Below, in pieces: positions 51,421 through 58,501 of a stretch of 64,000 bases of DNA. The translations under genes and the position numbers were made by a program. Source of the stretch: JAICJC01 sp963757605 (GTDB lineage: Bacteria > Actinomycetota > Thermoleophilia > Gaiellales > JAICJC01); the NCBI GenBank assembly GCA_963757605.1, contig CAVWSF010000001.1, forward strand, positions 806,001 to 870,000. The letters run 5' to 3'. The stretch's first letter is position 1, and every line of letters begins with the position of its first letter. The notes below the pieces were generated by a model, which made no database searches, had not been told where the DNA came from, and saw only the letters and a program-made list of their open reading frames with translations.

Positions 51421-54400
51421 CTATGACGCGGCGCGAGCCGCGGCCTGGTCGGCCACCGGAGCTTCCGCCTGCACCGCCGCGCCGGCCCGCCGGCCGCGCT
51501 TGCCGCGGCTTCTTCGGCGGCGGTCGCGCCGGTCGGGAGACGCGCCCACGGGCTCGCCGCGGGCGATCTTGCGGACCGCGCCGGGGCGCGAGTCGCGCAC
51601 CAGCTCGCCGTCGGAGCCGCGAAGCTCGAACTCGACCCGCACCCTCCCGCGCACGCCGGCGGGCTTGAGCTGGGCCAGGACGCGGCGGGCGGCATCGTCC
51701 GCCAAAACCGATGCCTCGTCGGCCTCGAGCGGGAGCACGAGCCCGGCGCCGTCGACCCGCACGGCCGCGGTGCGCTCGCTGCGGTCGGGCTCGTTCAGAA
51801 GCTTCGGGACGGAGACGGCGAGCGGTGCCGCCTCGGCGGCCGCCGCACGCACCTCGACCGCCTTGGCGAAGACGCGGCCGCCGTCGCCCGAGAGACGCCA
51901 GCGCAGCTCGGGCTGCCCGGTCTGGGTCGAGAGCACCTCGTCGGCGTCGTCGCGGAGCCGCACCGCCACCGCCGGGGACACCTCGACCTCGACCACTCCG
52001 TCGACGCGCTTCACCGGCGTCGCCGGGGGCGTCGAGCCCACCACGGCGCCGTTGAACGACACCGTCTCGGCCGCCTTCTCGGCCTTGCGCTTGGTCTTGC
52101 GGGCCTGCTTCGAGCGCTGCGCCGGCGCCGGGATATTTGCGCCGAGCGCGGCCGCAAGCCGGATCGGGTCCTCGGAGAGGCCGCGCCGGGCCGACTCGAC
52201 GAGCCGCTCGCCGGCCGTCCCCCGCCGCGGCGCCGCGACGGCCAGCAGGGCGGCGCCGGCCTCGAGCGGGGCGTCGCGCGCGATGGCGGCGAGCCGCAGG
52301 CAGGCCTCGCTGTGCTCGGAGTCCGACTTGGCCCCGGCCAGCGCGCCCAGGAGGCTGCGGCCGTCGGGGATGTGGCTCCCGGCGTAGCGGTACTCGTGGT
52401 CGCGGGCGGCGCGGGCGAGCTGCCACGTCCACGCGACGATCCGGTCGGCGGGCGCCTCGATCTTGCTGTCGCCCATCGCAAGGAGCAGCACCCTGGCCCC
52501 CTGGCCGCGGTCCTGCTGCCAGGTGGGCGCAGCCTCGACCAGGCGGCAGGCCATCGCGAACGTCGTCTGGCTGGGACCGGCCGCCGCCAGGTCCCCGAGG
52601 CTCGAGAGGCGCAGCTTGCGGTGCTTGTTCTCGGCCGCGCAGGTGAAGAAGAAGAGCTCGCGCGCCTCCGGCTGCAGGCCGACGATCCGCTCGGTCAGCG
52701 CGTGCACGTCGCCCGGCGCGAGCTGCCGCGCCGCCACGACCGCCCACGCCCGCTGCTCGTCGAGCGGCAGCTTCGAGGCGTCGACGTGCTTCCACTGGTT
52801 GGCGATGACGGCGACCCGTCGCTCCGGGTCGTCCGACACCGGGACGATCCAGTTCGCCTCCTTCACGATCGGCTTCGCCGGCTTGCGCCGTCCGCGCCGC
52901 CGCCGCGGAGGCGGCGGAGTCACGAGGCCGCCGGGCCGGAAGGCGTCGACGTCGAGGAGCGAGTGCAGCGTGATCACGCGCTCGGAGTGCGGCGCGCCGG
53001 CCTCGGCGAAATCGACGACGACGCCCGACTCCTTGCGCCGGTGCAGGCGCATGATGCGGCCGACCCGCTGCTGGTAGACGCGGCGGCTCGCGGTCGGCGC
53101 AAGGTGCATGCAGACCGTGGCCCGGGGGGCGTTCCAGCCCTCGGCCAGGATCTGCGCGTTCACGAGGACGTTGGTCTCGCCGCGCTCGTATGCGGCCAGC
53201 GTCTCGGCCAGCTCGCGGGGCGGCGTGCGGCCCGAGACCGCGGCCGCGGCGAGCCCGATCGCGCGCATGGCGGCTGCGACCCGCTCGGCGTGGTCGACCC
53301 CGGCGGCGTAGACGATCCCCGGCGTGTCGCCGAAGCGGCTCTGGTAGAGGTCGGCGGCGGCCAGGTTCAGGGGGTCGACGTCGAGGGCCGCGGCCAGCTG
53401 GCCCTGGTCGAACTCGCCGCCCACGATCTCGACCTGGCGCAGCGACGCGATCGGCTTCACCCGGATGCAGCGCAGCGGGGCAACGACGCCGCGGCGGACG
53501 GCCTCGGCGAGCGGGAAGTCCGCCACCTCGGCCGGGAAGACGTCGCCGACGTGCTTCTGGAGCAGCTGGTCGGTGGCGGTCATCCCGATGTAGACCGGGT
53601 CGGCGAAGCGGCGGATGGCCGCGGCGGTCTTCTCGCCGAGGGCCGTGTGGGCCTCGTCGCACACCACCACGCCGTAGACGTCGCGCTTGATCTGGTCGGC
53701 GTGCTTGATGAACCACGCGTAGGTGTTGATCGTGAGCGGCGGGGTGCGCGGCGTGGGCTCGCCGATCAGGACCGGCGGGTGGAGGCGATCGGCGTAGCCC
53801 TCGTGCGTTAGATCCCGCGTGAACTGGTTCACGAGGAGCCGGCGGTGGGTCAGGATGAGGACGCCGGTCGTGCGGGCGGCCTCGACGAACCCGGCCGCGG
53901 CGATCGTCTTGCCGGAGGCGGTGGGGTGCTTGAACCGGTAGCGGCGCCCGGCGCCTGCATCCGGGAGCGCCGGCTCCTCGACGGGGACGTCGTCGTCGTC
54001 GAGCTCGACCGCGGCGACCGCCGGATCGCGCCAGTCCCCGGCGTACTCCTCGTCATCCTCGTCGTCGTCCTCGTCGTCATCCTCGTCGTCGTCCTCGTCC
54101 TCGTCCTCGTACTCGCCGGCCTCGTCCTCGGCCTCGAACTCGCCGGCCTCCTCCTCGTCCTCCTCCTCTACCTCGTCGGTCTCGCCGTTCCCGTTGCCGT
54201 TCTCGTCGTCCTCGTGGAGCGCGCGCCGCTCGAGGTCGCCGATCAGCGCGGCGAGCTGGCCGGCGAGCGCGTCGACCTGGTGGCGGCGCAGCGTCGTGCC
54301 GGAGGCCAGCTTCGGCTGGGGGTCGTTCAGGACGCGATCGAGCCCCAGGACGAGCGCGTAGTCGCGCCTCCACTCGTAGCTCGGCTCGGGCAGGCCGCGC

Positions 54401-54558
54401 TCCATCTCGGCCAGGGCCGCGTCCAGGGCCGCGCGCCGGACCGTGCCTTCGGCGAGCGCGACCGCAGGGTCCTCGCCTTCATGCAGTAGCGGCTCTCCGC
54501 ACCACGCTTCCACGCGATGGGCTGCCGCTTCGGGGTCGGCCTCGAAGCGAACTGTCAT
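51421..54558 (-). CDS. Large SF2 DEAD/DEAH-box helicase with acidic insert
   Basis: 1045 residues. Helicase motifs: 'TTLRRHQVDALAGQL' (Q-like, 88–102), Walker A 'HPTASGKTIAAAGF' (211–224), DEAH in 'VVVCDEAHTALGEKT', 'IGMTATDQLLQKH' and motif VI 'RRVYQQRVGRIMRLHRR'. Between motif Q and Walker A is an about 75-residue acidic low-complexity stretch (116–190), encoded at 53989–54213. The C-terminal half has no recognised domain and ends Ala/Arg-rich. ATG 54558 begins the conserved 'TVRFEADPEAAAHRVEAW'. Likely a DNA or RNA translocase in repair or defence; no nuclease or methylase neighbours. Confidence 0.88.
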   Translation of the reverse strand: MTVRFEADPEAAAHRVEAWCGEPLLHEGEDPAVALAEGTVRRAALDAALAEMERGLPEPSYEWRRDYALVLGLDRVLNDPQPKLASGTTLRRHQVDALAGQLAALIGDLERRALHEDDENGNGNGETDEVEEEDEEEAGEFEAEDEAGEYEDEDEDDDEDDDEDDDEDDEEYAGDWRDPAVAAVELDDDDVPVEEPALPDAGAGRRYRFKHPTASGKTIAAAGFVEAARTTGVLILTHRRLLVNQFTRDLTHEGYADRLHPPVLIGEPTPRTPPLTINTYAWFIKHADQIKRDVYGVVVCDEAHTALGEKTAAAIRRFADPVYIGMTATDQLLQKHVGDVFPAEVADFPLAEAVRRGVVAPLRCIRVKPIASLRQVEIVGGEFDQGQLAAALDVDPLNLAAADLYQSRFGDTPGIVYAAGVDHAERVAAAMRAIGLAAAAVSGRTPPRELAETLAAYERGETNVLVNAQILAEGWNAPRATVCMHLAPTASRRVYQQRVGRIMRLHRRKESGVVVDFAEAGAPHSERVITLHSLLDVDAFRPGGLVTPPPPRRRRGRRKPAKPIVKEANWIVPVSDDPERRVAVIANQWKHVDASKLPLDEQRAWAVVAARQLAPGDVHALTERIVGLQPEARELFFFTCAAENKHRKLRLSSLGDLAAAGPSQTTFAMACRLVEAAPTWQQDRGQGARVLLLAMGDSKIEAPADRIVAWTWQLARAARDHEYRYAGSHIPDGRSLLGALAGAKSDSEHSEACLRLAAIARDAPLEAGAALLAVAAPRRGTAGERLVESARRGLSEDPIRLAAALGANIPAPAQRSKQARKTKRKAEKAAETVSFNGAVVGSTPPATPVKRVDGVVEVEVSPAVAVRLRDDADEVLSTQTGQPELRWRLSGDGGRVFAKAVEVRAAAAEAAPLAVSVPKLLNEPDRSERTAAVRVDGAGLVLPLEADEASVLADDAARRVLAQLKPAGVRGRVRVEFELRGSDGELVRDSRPGAVRKIARGEPVGASPDRRDRRRRSRGKRGRRAGAAVQAEAPVADQAAARAAS

Positions 54559-54610
54559 ACGTCCTGCCGTCGGGTGTGCGGGCGCCGTGGGGCGACACCG
54601 ACGGCCTGTG

Positions 54611-55423
54611 TCAGTGTAGCCGATCGGCCTCGGCACGCGCCGCCGAGAGGGCCGATCGCACCAGGGCGCACAGCGGATCGTACAGGGCGCTGCCGGCGGC
54701 GACGACACAGTCCACTCCGTCGAGCCCCGGGTCGAGAATGTCGGTCGACCCGCCGGCCTCACGCACGAGCAAGAGCCCCGCGGCCCGGTCCCAGTCGCGG
54801 ATCCCGGCCTCGTAGAACCCGTCCAGCCGCCCGCACGCCACCCAGGCCAGGTCGATCGCCGCGGAGCCGGCCCGGCGCACGTCGCGCACGCGCGGGAGCA
54901 CGTGCGTCAGCGCGGCGACCTGGGCCTCCCGCCGCCCGGGCGTGTACCCGAACCCGGTCCCGATCAGCGCGCGGGGGAGGTCGGCAAGCGCCGAAGCCGC
55001 GATCGGGGCGCCGTTCAGGAACGCGCCCGAGCCCCGGGCCGCCGTGAAGGTCTCGCCCTGCGAGGGGTCGTGCACGACCGCGACCAGGCCGCCCGCGGCA
55101 TCGCGGCAGGCGATCGACACCGACCACGCCGGGATGCCGTAGAGGTAGTTCGTCGTGCCGTCGAGCGGGTCGACCACCCACACCAGGCCGGTCGTCCCCG
55201 GCCGGTGCCCGCTCTCCTCCGCGATCAGGCCGTCGCCGGGGCGGGCCGCCTGGATCGCGTCGAGCAGGATACGCTCGGAGTCGCGGTCGGCATCCGAGAC
55301 CATGTCGGTCGCGCTGCTCTTCGCGTCGACCCCGCTCTGCGTTTCTCCGAAGCGGCCGAGGAGGAGCTCGCCGGCCGCGTGAGCGGCGTTCACGGCGAGC
55401 TCGAGCAGGGCCCCGGCGGACAT
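54611..55423 (-). CDS. Inositol monophosphatase family protein
   Basis: 270 residues. Metal-binding motifs are 'GLIAEESGHRPG', 'VWVVDPLDGTTNYLYGIPAW' (the family signature) and 'IRDWDRAAGLLLVREAGG' at the C-terminal site. It is a Mg-dependent, lithium-sensitive phosphatase for myo-inositol-1-phosphate or a related sugar phosphate; actinobacteria use it for inositol lipids and mycothiol. ATG 55423 has TAGACT seven bases upstream. It lies 52 bp after the helicase start region on the same strand. Confidence 0.92.
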   Translation of the reverse strand: MSAGALLELAVNAAHAAGELLLGRFGETQSGVDAKSSATDMVSDADRDSERILLDAIQAARPGDGLIAEESGHRPGTTGLVWVVDPLDGTTNYLYGIPAWSVSIACRDAAGGLVAVVHDPSQGETFTAARGSGAFLNGAPIAASALADLPRALIGTGFGYTPGRREAQVAALTHVLPRVRDVRRAGSAAIDLAWVACGRLDGFYEAGIRDWDRAAGLLLVREAGGSTDILDPGLDGVDCVVAAGSALYDPLCALVRSALSAARAEADRLH

Positions 55424-55512
55424 CCGCGCGAGTCTAGACGGGGTCGGCGGGCACGCCACATTTTCACCTGCAAAACCTGGACTTCTGCCAAGAGCTGGTG
55501 CATCCTCCAGGC

Positions 55513-55650
55513 ATGGGCAGACTGCTGAAGAGACTGAGGCAGCGGCGGCGCGACAGGGAGCTCGCCCGCGAGCTCGAGCGGCGTTTCCGCGGGCAGGTGG
55601 ACGCCGCCGCGCAGGCGGCCGCGCGCCTGTCCGACGACATTGGGCGATAG
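55513..55650 (+). CDS. Small basic helical protein, hypothetical
   Basis: 45 residues, highly charged and helical ('RQRRRDRELARELERRFRGQ', then 'VDAAAQAAARLSDDIGR'), with Arg/Glu heptad-like spacing that could form a coiled coil or bind nucleic acid. ATG 55513 has CATCCT six bases upstream. It fills the gap between the divergent phosphatase gene and the next plus-strand gene. No homologue is recognised; plausible but unproven. Confidence 0.45.
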   Translation: MGRLLKRLRQRRRDRELARELERRFRGQVDAAAQAAARLSDDIGR

Positions 55651-55672
55651 CCCCCGGCGCTAGGCTGGCCGC

Positions 55673-56149
55673 ATGGGCCGGCTCGACTACACACGCCTCA
55701 CCGACTCCCTCCTCGCGGGCCGCATGCCCGTCTCGGCGCGCCACGTCGAGACGCTCCACGCCGAGGGCGTGACCGCCGTCATCAACCTCTGCGAGGACCG
55801 CGAGTACTGGGACGGCGAGCGTGAGGCCGTGGCGACGGCCTGCGACCTGACCGGGATCGTCGAGCACCGCCTGCCGGTGATCGACGGCGCGACGGTGCCG
55901 GCGGACGTGCTCGACCGGGCCGTCGAGGCGGCCACCGAGGGCGTCGTCTACGTCCACTGCCGCGGCGGCCGGGAGCGGTCGGCGGCAGTTGCTATAGCGC
56001 TTCTGGCGGCGCAGTCGGGCTCGAGCGCCGAGGACGCGCACGATCGCGCCCTGTCGCTTCGGCCCGGATTCCGGCCGCTGGCGTGGCAGGTGGAGGGCGT
56101 TCGGTCGTGGTTGCGCGAGCGGAGCGCGCGCCGTATCCTCGACTCATGA
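55673..56149 (+). CDS. Dual-specificity/tyrosine protein phosphatase
   Basis: 158 residues. The P-loop is 'VYVHCRGGRERSAAVAIALL' (HCx5RS) near 95–105, and 'VTAVINLCEDREYWDGERE' is the conserved strand preceding it. It is a cysteine phosphatase of the DSP type, probably acting on phosphotyrosine/serine or phosphoinositide-like substrates. ATG 55673 has TAGGCT six bases upstream. The downstream microprotein ATG overlaps its stop by 4 nt. Confidence 0.88.
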   Translation: MGRLDYTRLTDSLLAGRMPVSARHVETLHAEGVTAVINLCEDREYWDGEREAVATACDLTGIVEHRLPVIDGATVPADVLDRAVEAATEGVVYVHCRGGRERSAAVAIALLAAQSGSSAEDAHDRALSLRPGFRPLAWQVEGVRSWLRERSARRILDS

Positions 56150-56328
56150 TGCCGACTGCGCTCCTGAGCGCCCACCCGGCCGCGGCCTTGCCGGTCACAG
56201 GAGCGGACGTCGTCCTGTACGTACTGGTGGCGGCGATCGTCGGCGTAACCGGGCTCCTGGTGCGGCGGGCGTCCGCTCGTGAGCGTTTTTCGACGATCCA
56301 CGTGCCAACGAGCAAGAAATTGCAGTAA
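56146..56328 (+). CDS. 60-residue microprotein with LPxTG motif and one membrane helix
   Basis: Begins ATG 56146 (or 56149), overlapping the phosphatase stop by 4 nt; TATCCT lies six bases upstream. After 'MMPTALLSAHPAAA' comes LPVTG, then a hydrophobic helix 'ADVVLYVLVAAIVGVTGLLV' and RR, the order of a sortase sorting signal, but here in the N-terminal third and with a 25-residue tail ('ASARERFSTIHVPTSKKLQ'). There is no signal peptide, so it is more likely a small membrane protein than a sortase substrate. No sortase gene in the window. Confidence 0.5.
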   Translation: MMPTALLSAHPAAALPVTGADVVLYVLVAAIVGVTGLLVRRASARERFSTIHVPTSKKLQ

Positions 56329-56348
56329 ACTGGCGGTCGGTTTGTAAA
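56320..56348 (+). promoter_or_regulatory. Promoter of the candidate ncRNA
   Basis: TTGCAG (56320–56325), a 17-bp spacer and TGTAAA (56343–56348) form a sigma70-type promoter; the -35 overlaps the end of the microprotein gene. The next ORF start on this strand is over 400 bp away and no start codon follows at leaderless distance. Confidence 0.5.
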
Positions 56349-56354
56349 GAGTGT

Positions 56355-56481
56355 CCCGGCGCGATGCCTTCGGGCTGTCGCGCGACGCCGGCCGACCCGC
56401 CGGCGGGGGCACGTTGTCCGGCGGCCCACCGGACAGCCCAACAGACGAGGCCGTCTCTGCCCAGGCGGCCTCGTCGCTTTT
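56355..56481 (+). ncRNA. Candidate structured small RNA
   Basis: About 125 nt between the promoter and an intrinsic terminator, with no ORF. Predicted elements by eye: GCGCGA/TCGCGC stem (56359–56383) capped by GCC-TTCG-GGC, a cUUCGg tetraloop; TGTCCGG/CCGGACA (56415–56435); then the terminator hairpin. No match to SRP RNA, RNase P RNA, tmRNA or a known riboswitch was recognised. It is flanked by convergent small genes. Transcription and fold are inferred from sequence alone. Confidence 0.5.
56444..56481 (+). terminator. Rho-independent terminator
   Basis: Perfect 10-bp stem GACGAGGCCG / CGGCCTCGTC with a 12-nt loop, followed by GCTTTTCC. The T-run on the plus strand ends the ncRNA; on the minus strand no T-run follows, so it is unlikely to serve the convergent zinc-finger gene efficiently. 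It is the clearest intrinsic terminator I found in the window. Confidence 0.75.
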
Positions 56482-56491
56482 CCGGGACCGG

Positions 56492-56671
56492 CTACCCGGC
56501 CGGCGTTGCGACTGCGGTGGGAGGGCCGAGCACGCCGTCGGGGTCGTCGGCCCGGCATGACCGGCACAGATGGGACCCCTCGGAGGCCGGCGCGGACTCG
56601 CACCAGATGCAGAGCCCGGACTCGAGCAGAAGGGTGGCCTCGTGGAACGGACTGGCGCTGGCGCTGCTCAT
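56492..56671 (-). CDS. Small double-CxxC zinc-ribbon protein, hypothetical
   Basis: 59 residues from ATG 56671: 'SPFHEATLLLESGLCIWCES' followed by 'HLCRSCRADDPDG' gives CxxC-x11-CxxC, a compact zinc ribbon. The rest is Ala/Pro-rich. Function is unknown; small ribbons like this often bind nucleic acid or RNA polymerase. A longer in-frame reading back to 56758 adds residues unlike protein. It ends 11 bp from the ncRNA terminator. Confidence 0.55.
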   Translation of the reverse strand: MSSASASPFHEATLLLESGLCIWCESAPASEGSHLCRSCRADDPDGVLGPPTAVATPAG

Positions 56672-56775
56672 GGCGGAATCTTCGCCGCGCGCACGCCCGC
56701 GTGGCATCGACGGTTTGCGGTATCCCATCCCCGTTTTGGGGTAGGGCACAGCTTCCACTCAAGAACCGTCCCGCC

Positions 56776-57474
56776 ATGATCGATGTACTGGTCAAGCGAG
56801 TCAAAATGACCCCAGCAGAGTTCATCCACGCCCTTTCCGTCGTCAACGAGCGCATGAAGACCGCGCGCACGGTGGCGACGTCCCTGCTCGCCTTCGCCGT
56901 GCTGGCGCTGGCGGGCGCCTACCTGGTGCGCGCGATCCAGCCGGGCATGGGCAAGACGATGGCCGGGATCGCCGTCATCGGCGGCCTCGGCGCGATCGCC
57001 GCCGGCCGGATCATCAACCTGCACCGCACGGACATCCTCGACGACATCCTGCTCTCCGGCTTCCGCCACGTCGGCGGCCCGGAGGTCACGCGCCGTGCCG
57101 CCGAACTCGTCCACATCCGCCGCCGCCGCCAGCTCGCCGACACGCTCGAGCGCTTCGTCGAGGTGGCCGCGACCAACCATCCCTGCTCCGTCCCGCTGCA
57201 CCGCCCCGCGCTGCGCGAGATGGCGCCGAAGGTGCACGAGCTCACCGCCCGCCTGCGCGAGCCGGGGGCCGAGGTGCGCCCGAGCGGCATGGTGCTCGTC
57301 CGGCGGCTCGTGACCGACGGGTCCGAGAGCCCGATCTTCGCCCCGGTGGGCCAGCCGCGCGACCTCGAGCGCGCCCTCGACCGCATCCACGCCGAGCTCG
57401 GCTATGAGCGGCTCGAGCAGCGCTGGGTCGAGGACGACGACGACACGGGCACCGACCTGCGCCTCGCGGCGTAG
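56776..57474 (+). CDS. Hypothetical membrane protein with acidic C-terminus
   Basis: 232 residues. 'MTPAEFIHALSVVNERMKTA' is followed by two hydrophobic segments ('VATSLLAFAVLALAGAYLV', 'MAGIAVIGGLGAIAAGRII'), then a basic cytosolic region with 'RRAAELVHIRRRRQLADTLE' and an acidic end. No family recognised. ATG 56776 is the first start before the coding-like region. The last 73 bp overlap the convergent epimerase gene, so one of the two ends may be annotated too long. Confidence 0.6.
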   Translation: MIDVLVKRVKMTPAEFIHALSVVNERMKTARTVATSLLAFAVLALAGAYLVRAIQPGMGKTMAGIAVIGGLGAIAAGRIINLHRTDILDDILLSGFRHVGGPEVTRRAAELVHIRRRRQLADTLERFVEVAATNHPCSVPLHRPALREMAPKVHELTARLREPGAEVRPSGMVLVRRLVTDGSESPIFAPVGQPRDLERALDRIHAELGYERLEQRWVEDDDDTGTDLRLAA

Positions 57475-58400
57475 CGGCGCGCCTGCTCGTACGAGGCGGC
57501 GAACCCCTCCCGCCAGCTCGGGTATCGCAGCACCCAGCCGAGCTCCTGCTTGGCACGCGCGTTCGACCCGCCGCGGATGTCGGTCATGAGGACGACGCCC
57601 ACCTCGCCGCCGAGCAGCCGGGCCAGCCACTTCGGCACCCGCCGCGGCGGCTTCGCGCCGACCGCGTCGGCGAGGGCGGGCAGCCACTCGCGCACCGGCG
57701 CGGGATCGTCGTCCACCACGTTCAGGATGCCGGTCGCGCCCTGCTCGGCCGCGAGGACGGTCGCCATGGCCGCGTCGTCGAGGTGCACGAACGACCACAC
57801 TCCGCCGCCCTCCCCGACGATCGGGAACCGGCGCCTGCGCACGATCTCGATCTGGGCGTCGGTGGGCGTCCCGTAGAAGCCGCCGTAACGGAGCGCGACG
57901 CCGCCCGCCTCGACCGCCGCCCGCTCGACGTGCCGGATCGCGGCCAGCGTCTCGCGCATCTCCGCCGCGGGATGGGGATCCAGCGGATCGTCCTCGGTCT
58001 TCACCGGGCCGCCCTCCCGGGCGTACGGCCAGCCGGCGAAGCTCTGGGCGACGAACCGGCGCACGCCCGCGGCCCGGGCGGCGGCGAGGAGGGCGTCGGT
58101 GCCCTCGGTCCGCAGGCGGTTGGTCGTGGCGAACGCCCGGTCGAAGTGCTTGTAGTCGGAGAGGCCGGCGAGGGCGGTCGCCTGATGGACGATCGCATCG
58201 GGCCTCGCGGTCGCGACGGCGTCGTGGACCGCGCCGCGGTCGAGCACGTCCAGGACGACGGCCTCGGCGCCCCAGGCGCGGAGCTCCTCCGCGCGCTCCT
58301 TCGACCGCGACGTGCCGACGACCTCGTGGCCGCGCTCCAGAAGGAGCGGCACCATCCGGCTCCCGATCGCTCCGGTTGCTCCTGCGATGAACACTCGCAT
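57402..58400 (-). CDS. NAD-dependent epimerase/dehydratase-family protein, ECF41 partner (COE type)
   Basis: 332 residues. N-terminal 'RVFIAGATGAIGSRMVPLLL' is the extended-SDR Rossmann motif, 'RFVAQSFAGWPYAREGG' and 'VALRYGGFYGTPTDAQIEIV' the substrate segments; a Tyr-x-x-x-Lys is not obvious. The C-terminal 26 residues after 'FAASYEQARRYAARR' are low-complexity and overlap the convergent gene, so the true stop is uncertain. ATG 58400 has AAGGAGG five bases upstream and an exact ECF41-type promoter 37 bp upstream. Carboxymuconolactone decarboxylases, oxidoreductases and epimerases are the known ECF41 companions. Confidence 0.88.
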   Translation of the reverse strand: MRVFIAGATGAIGSRMVPLLLERGHEVVGTSRSKERAEELRAWGAEAVVLDVLDRGAVHDAVATARPDAIVHQATALAGLSDYKHFDRAFATTNRLRTEGTDALLAAARAAGVRRFVAQSFAGWPYAREGGPVKTEDDPLDPHPAAEMRETLAAIRHVERAAVEAGGVALRYGGFYGTPTDAQIEIVRRRRFPIVGEGGGVWSFVHLDDAAMATVLAAEQGATGILNVVDDDPAPVREWLPALADAVGAKPPRRVPKWLARLLGGEVGVVLMTDIRGGSNARAKQELGWVLRYPSWREGFAASYEQARRYAARRRSVPVSSSSSTQRCSSRS

Positions 58401-58436
58401 CTCGTCCTCCTTCTCGTTGTGGCTCGTTCACGGGAG

Positions 58437-58463
58437 GACGAGACAGCCGCGCGACCTGTGACA
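58437..58463 (-). promoter_or_regulatory. ECF41-type promoter for the epimerase gene
   Basis: On the minus strand: TGTCACA (58463–58457), 16 bp, CGTC (58440–58437). This is the ECF41 consensus (TGTCACA-n16-CGTC) without a mismatch. It lies upstream of the Shine-Dalgarno and ATG of the epimerase-family gene. Confidence 0.85.
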
Positions 58464-58464
58464 C

Positions 58465-58491
58465 CGTCACAGGCGGATGGGGTATCTCGTC
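58465..58491 (+). promoter_or_regulatory. ECF41-type promoter for the sigma factor gene
   Basis: On the plus strand: CGTCACA (58465–58471), 16 bp, CGTC (58488–58491), one base from consensus. Its -35 forms the palindrome TGTGACACCGTCACA with that of the divergent promoter. It places transcription a few bases before ATG 58502, so the sigma mRNA is nearly leaderless and autoregulated. Confidence 0.8.
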
Positions 58492-58501
58492 ATTGGTGGC
58501 G

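Noticed and set aside
53989..54213. CRISPR-like or minisatellite repeat
   Set aside because: The repetition is imperfect trinucleotide GTC/CTC encoding Asp/Glu inside the helicase frame, without spacers.
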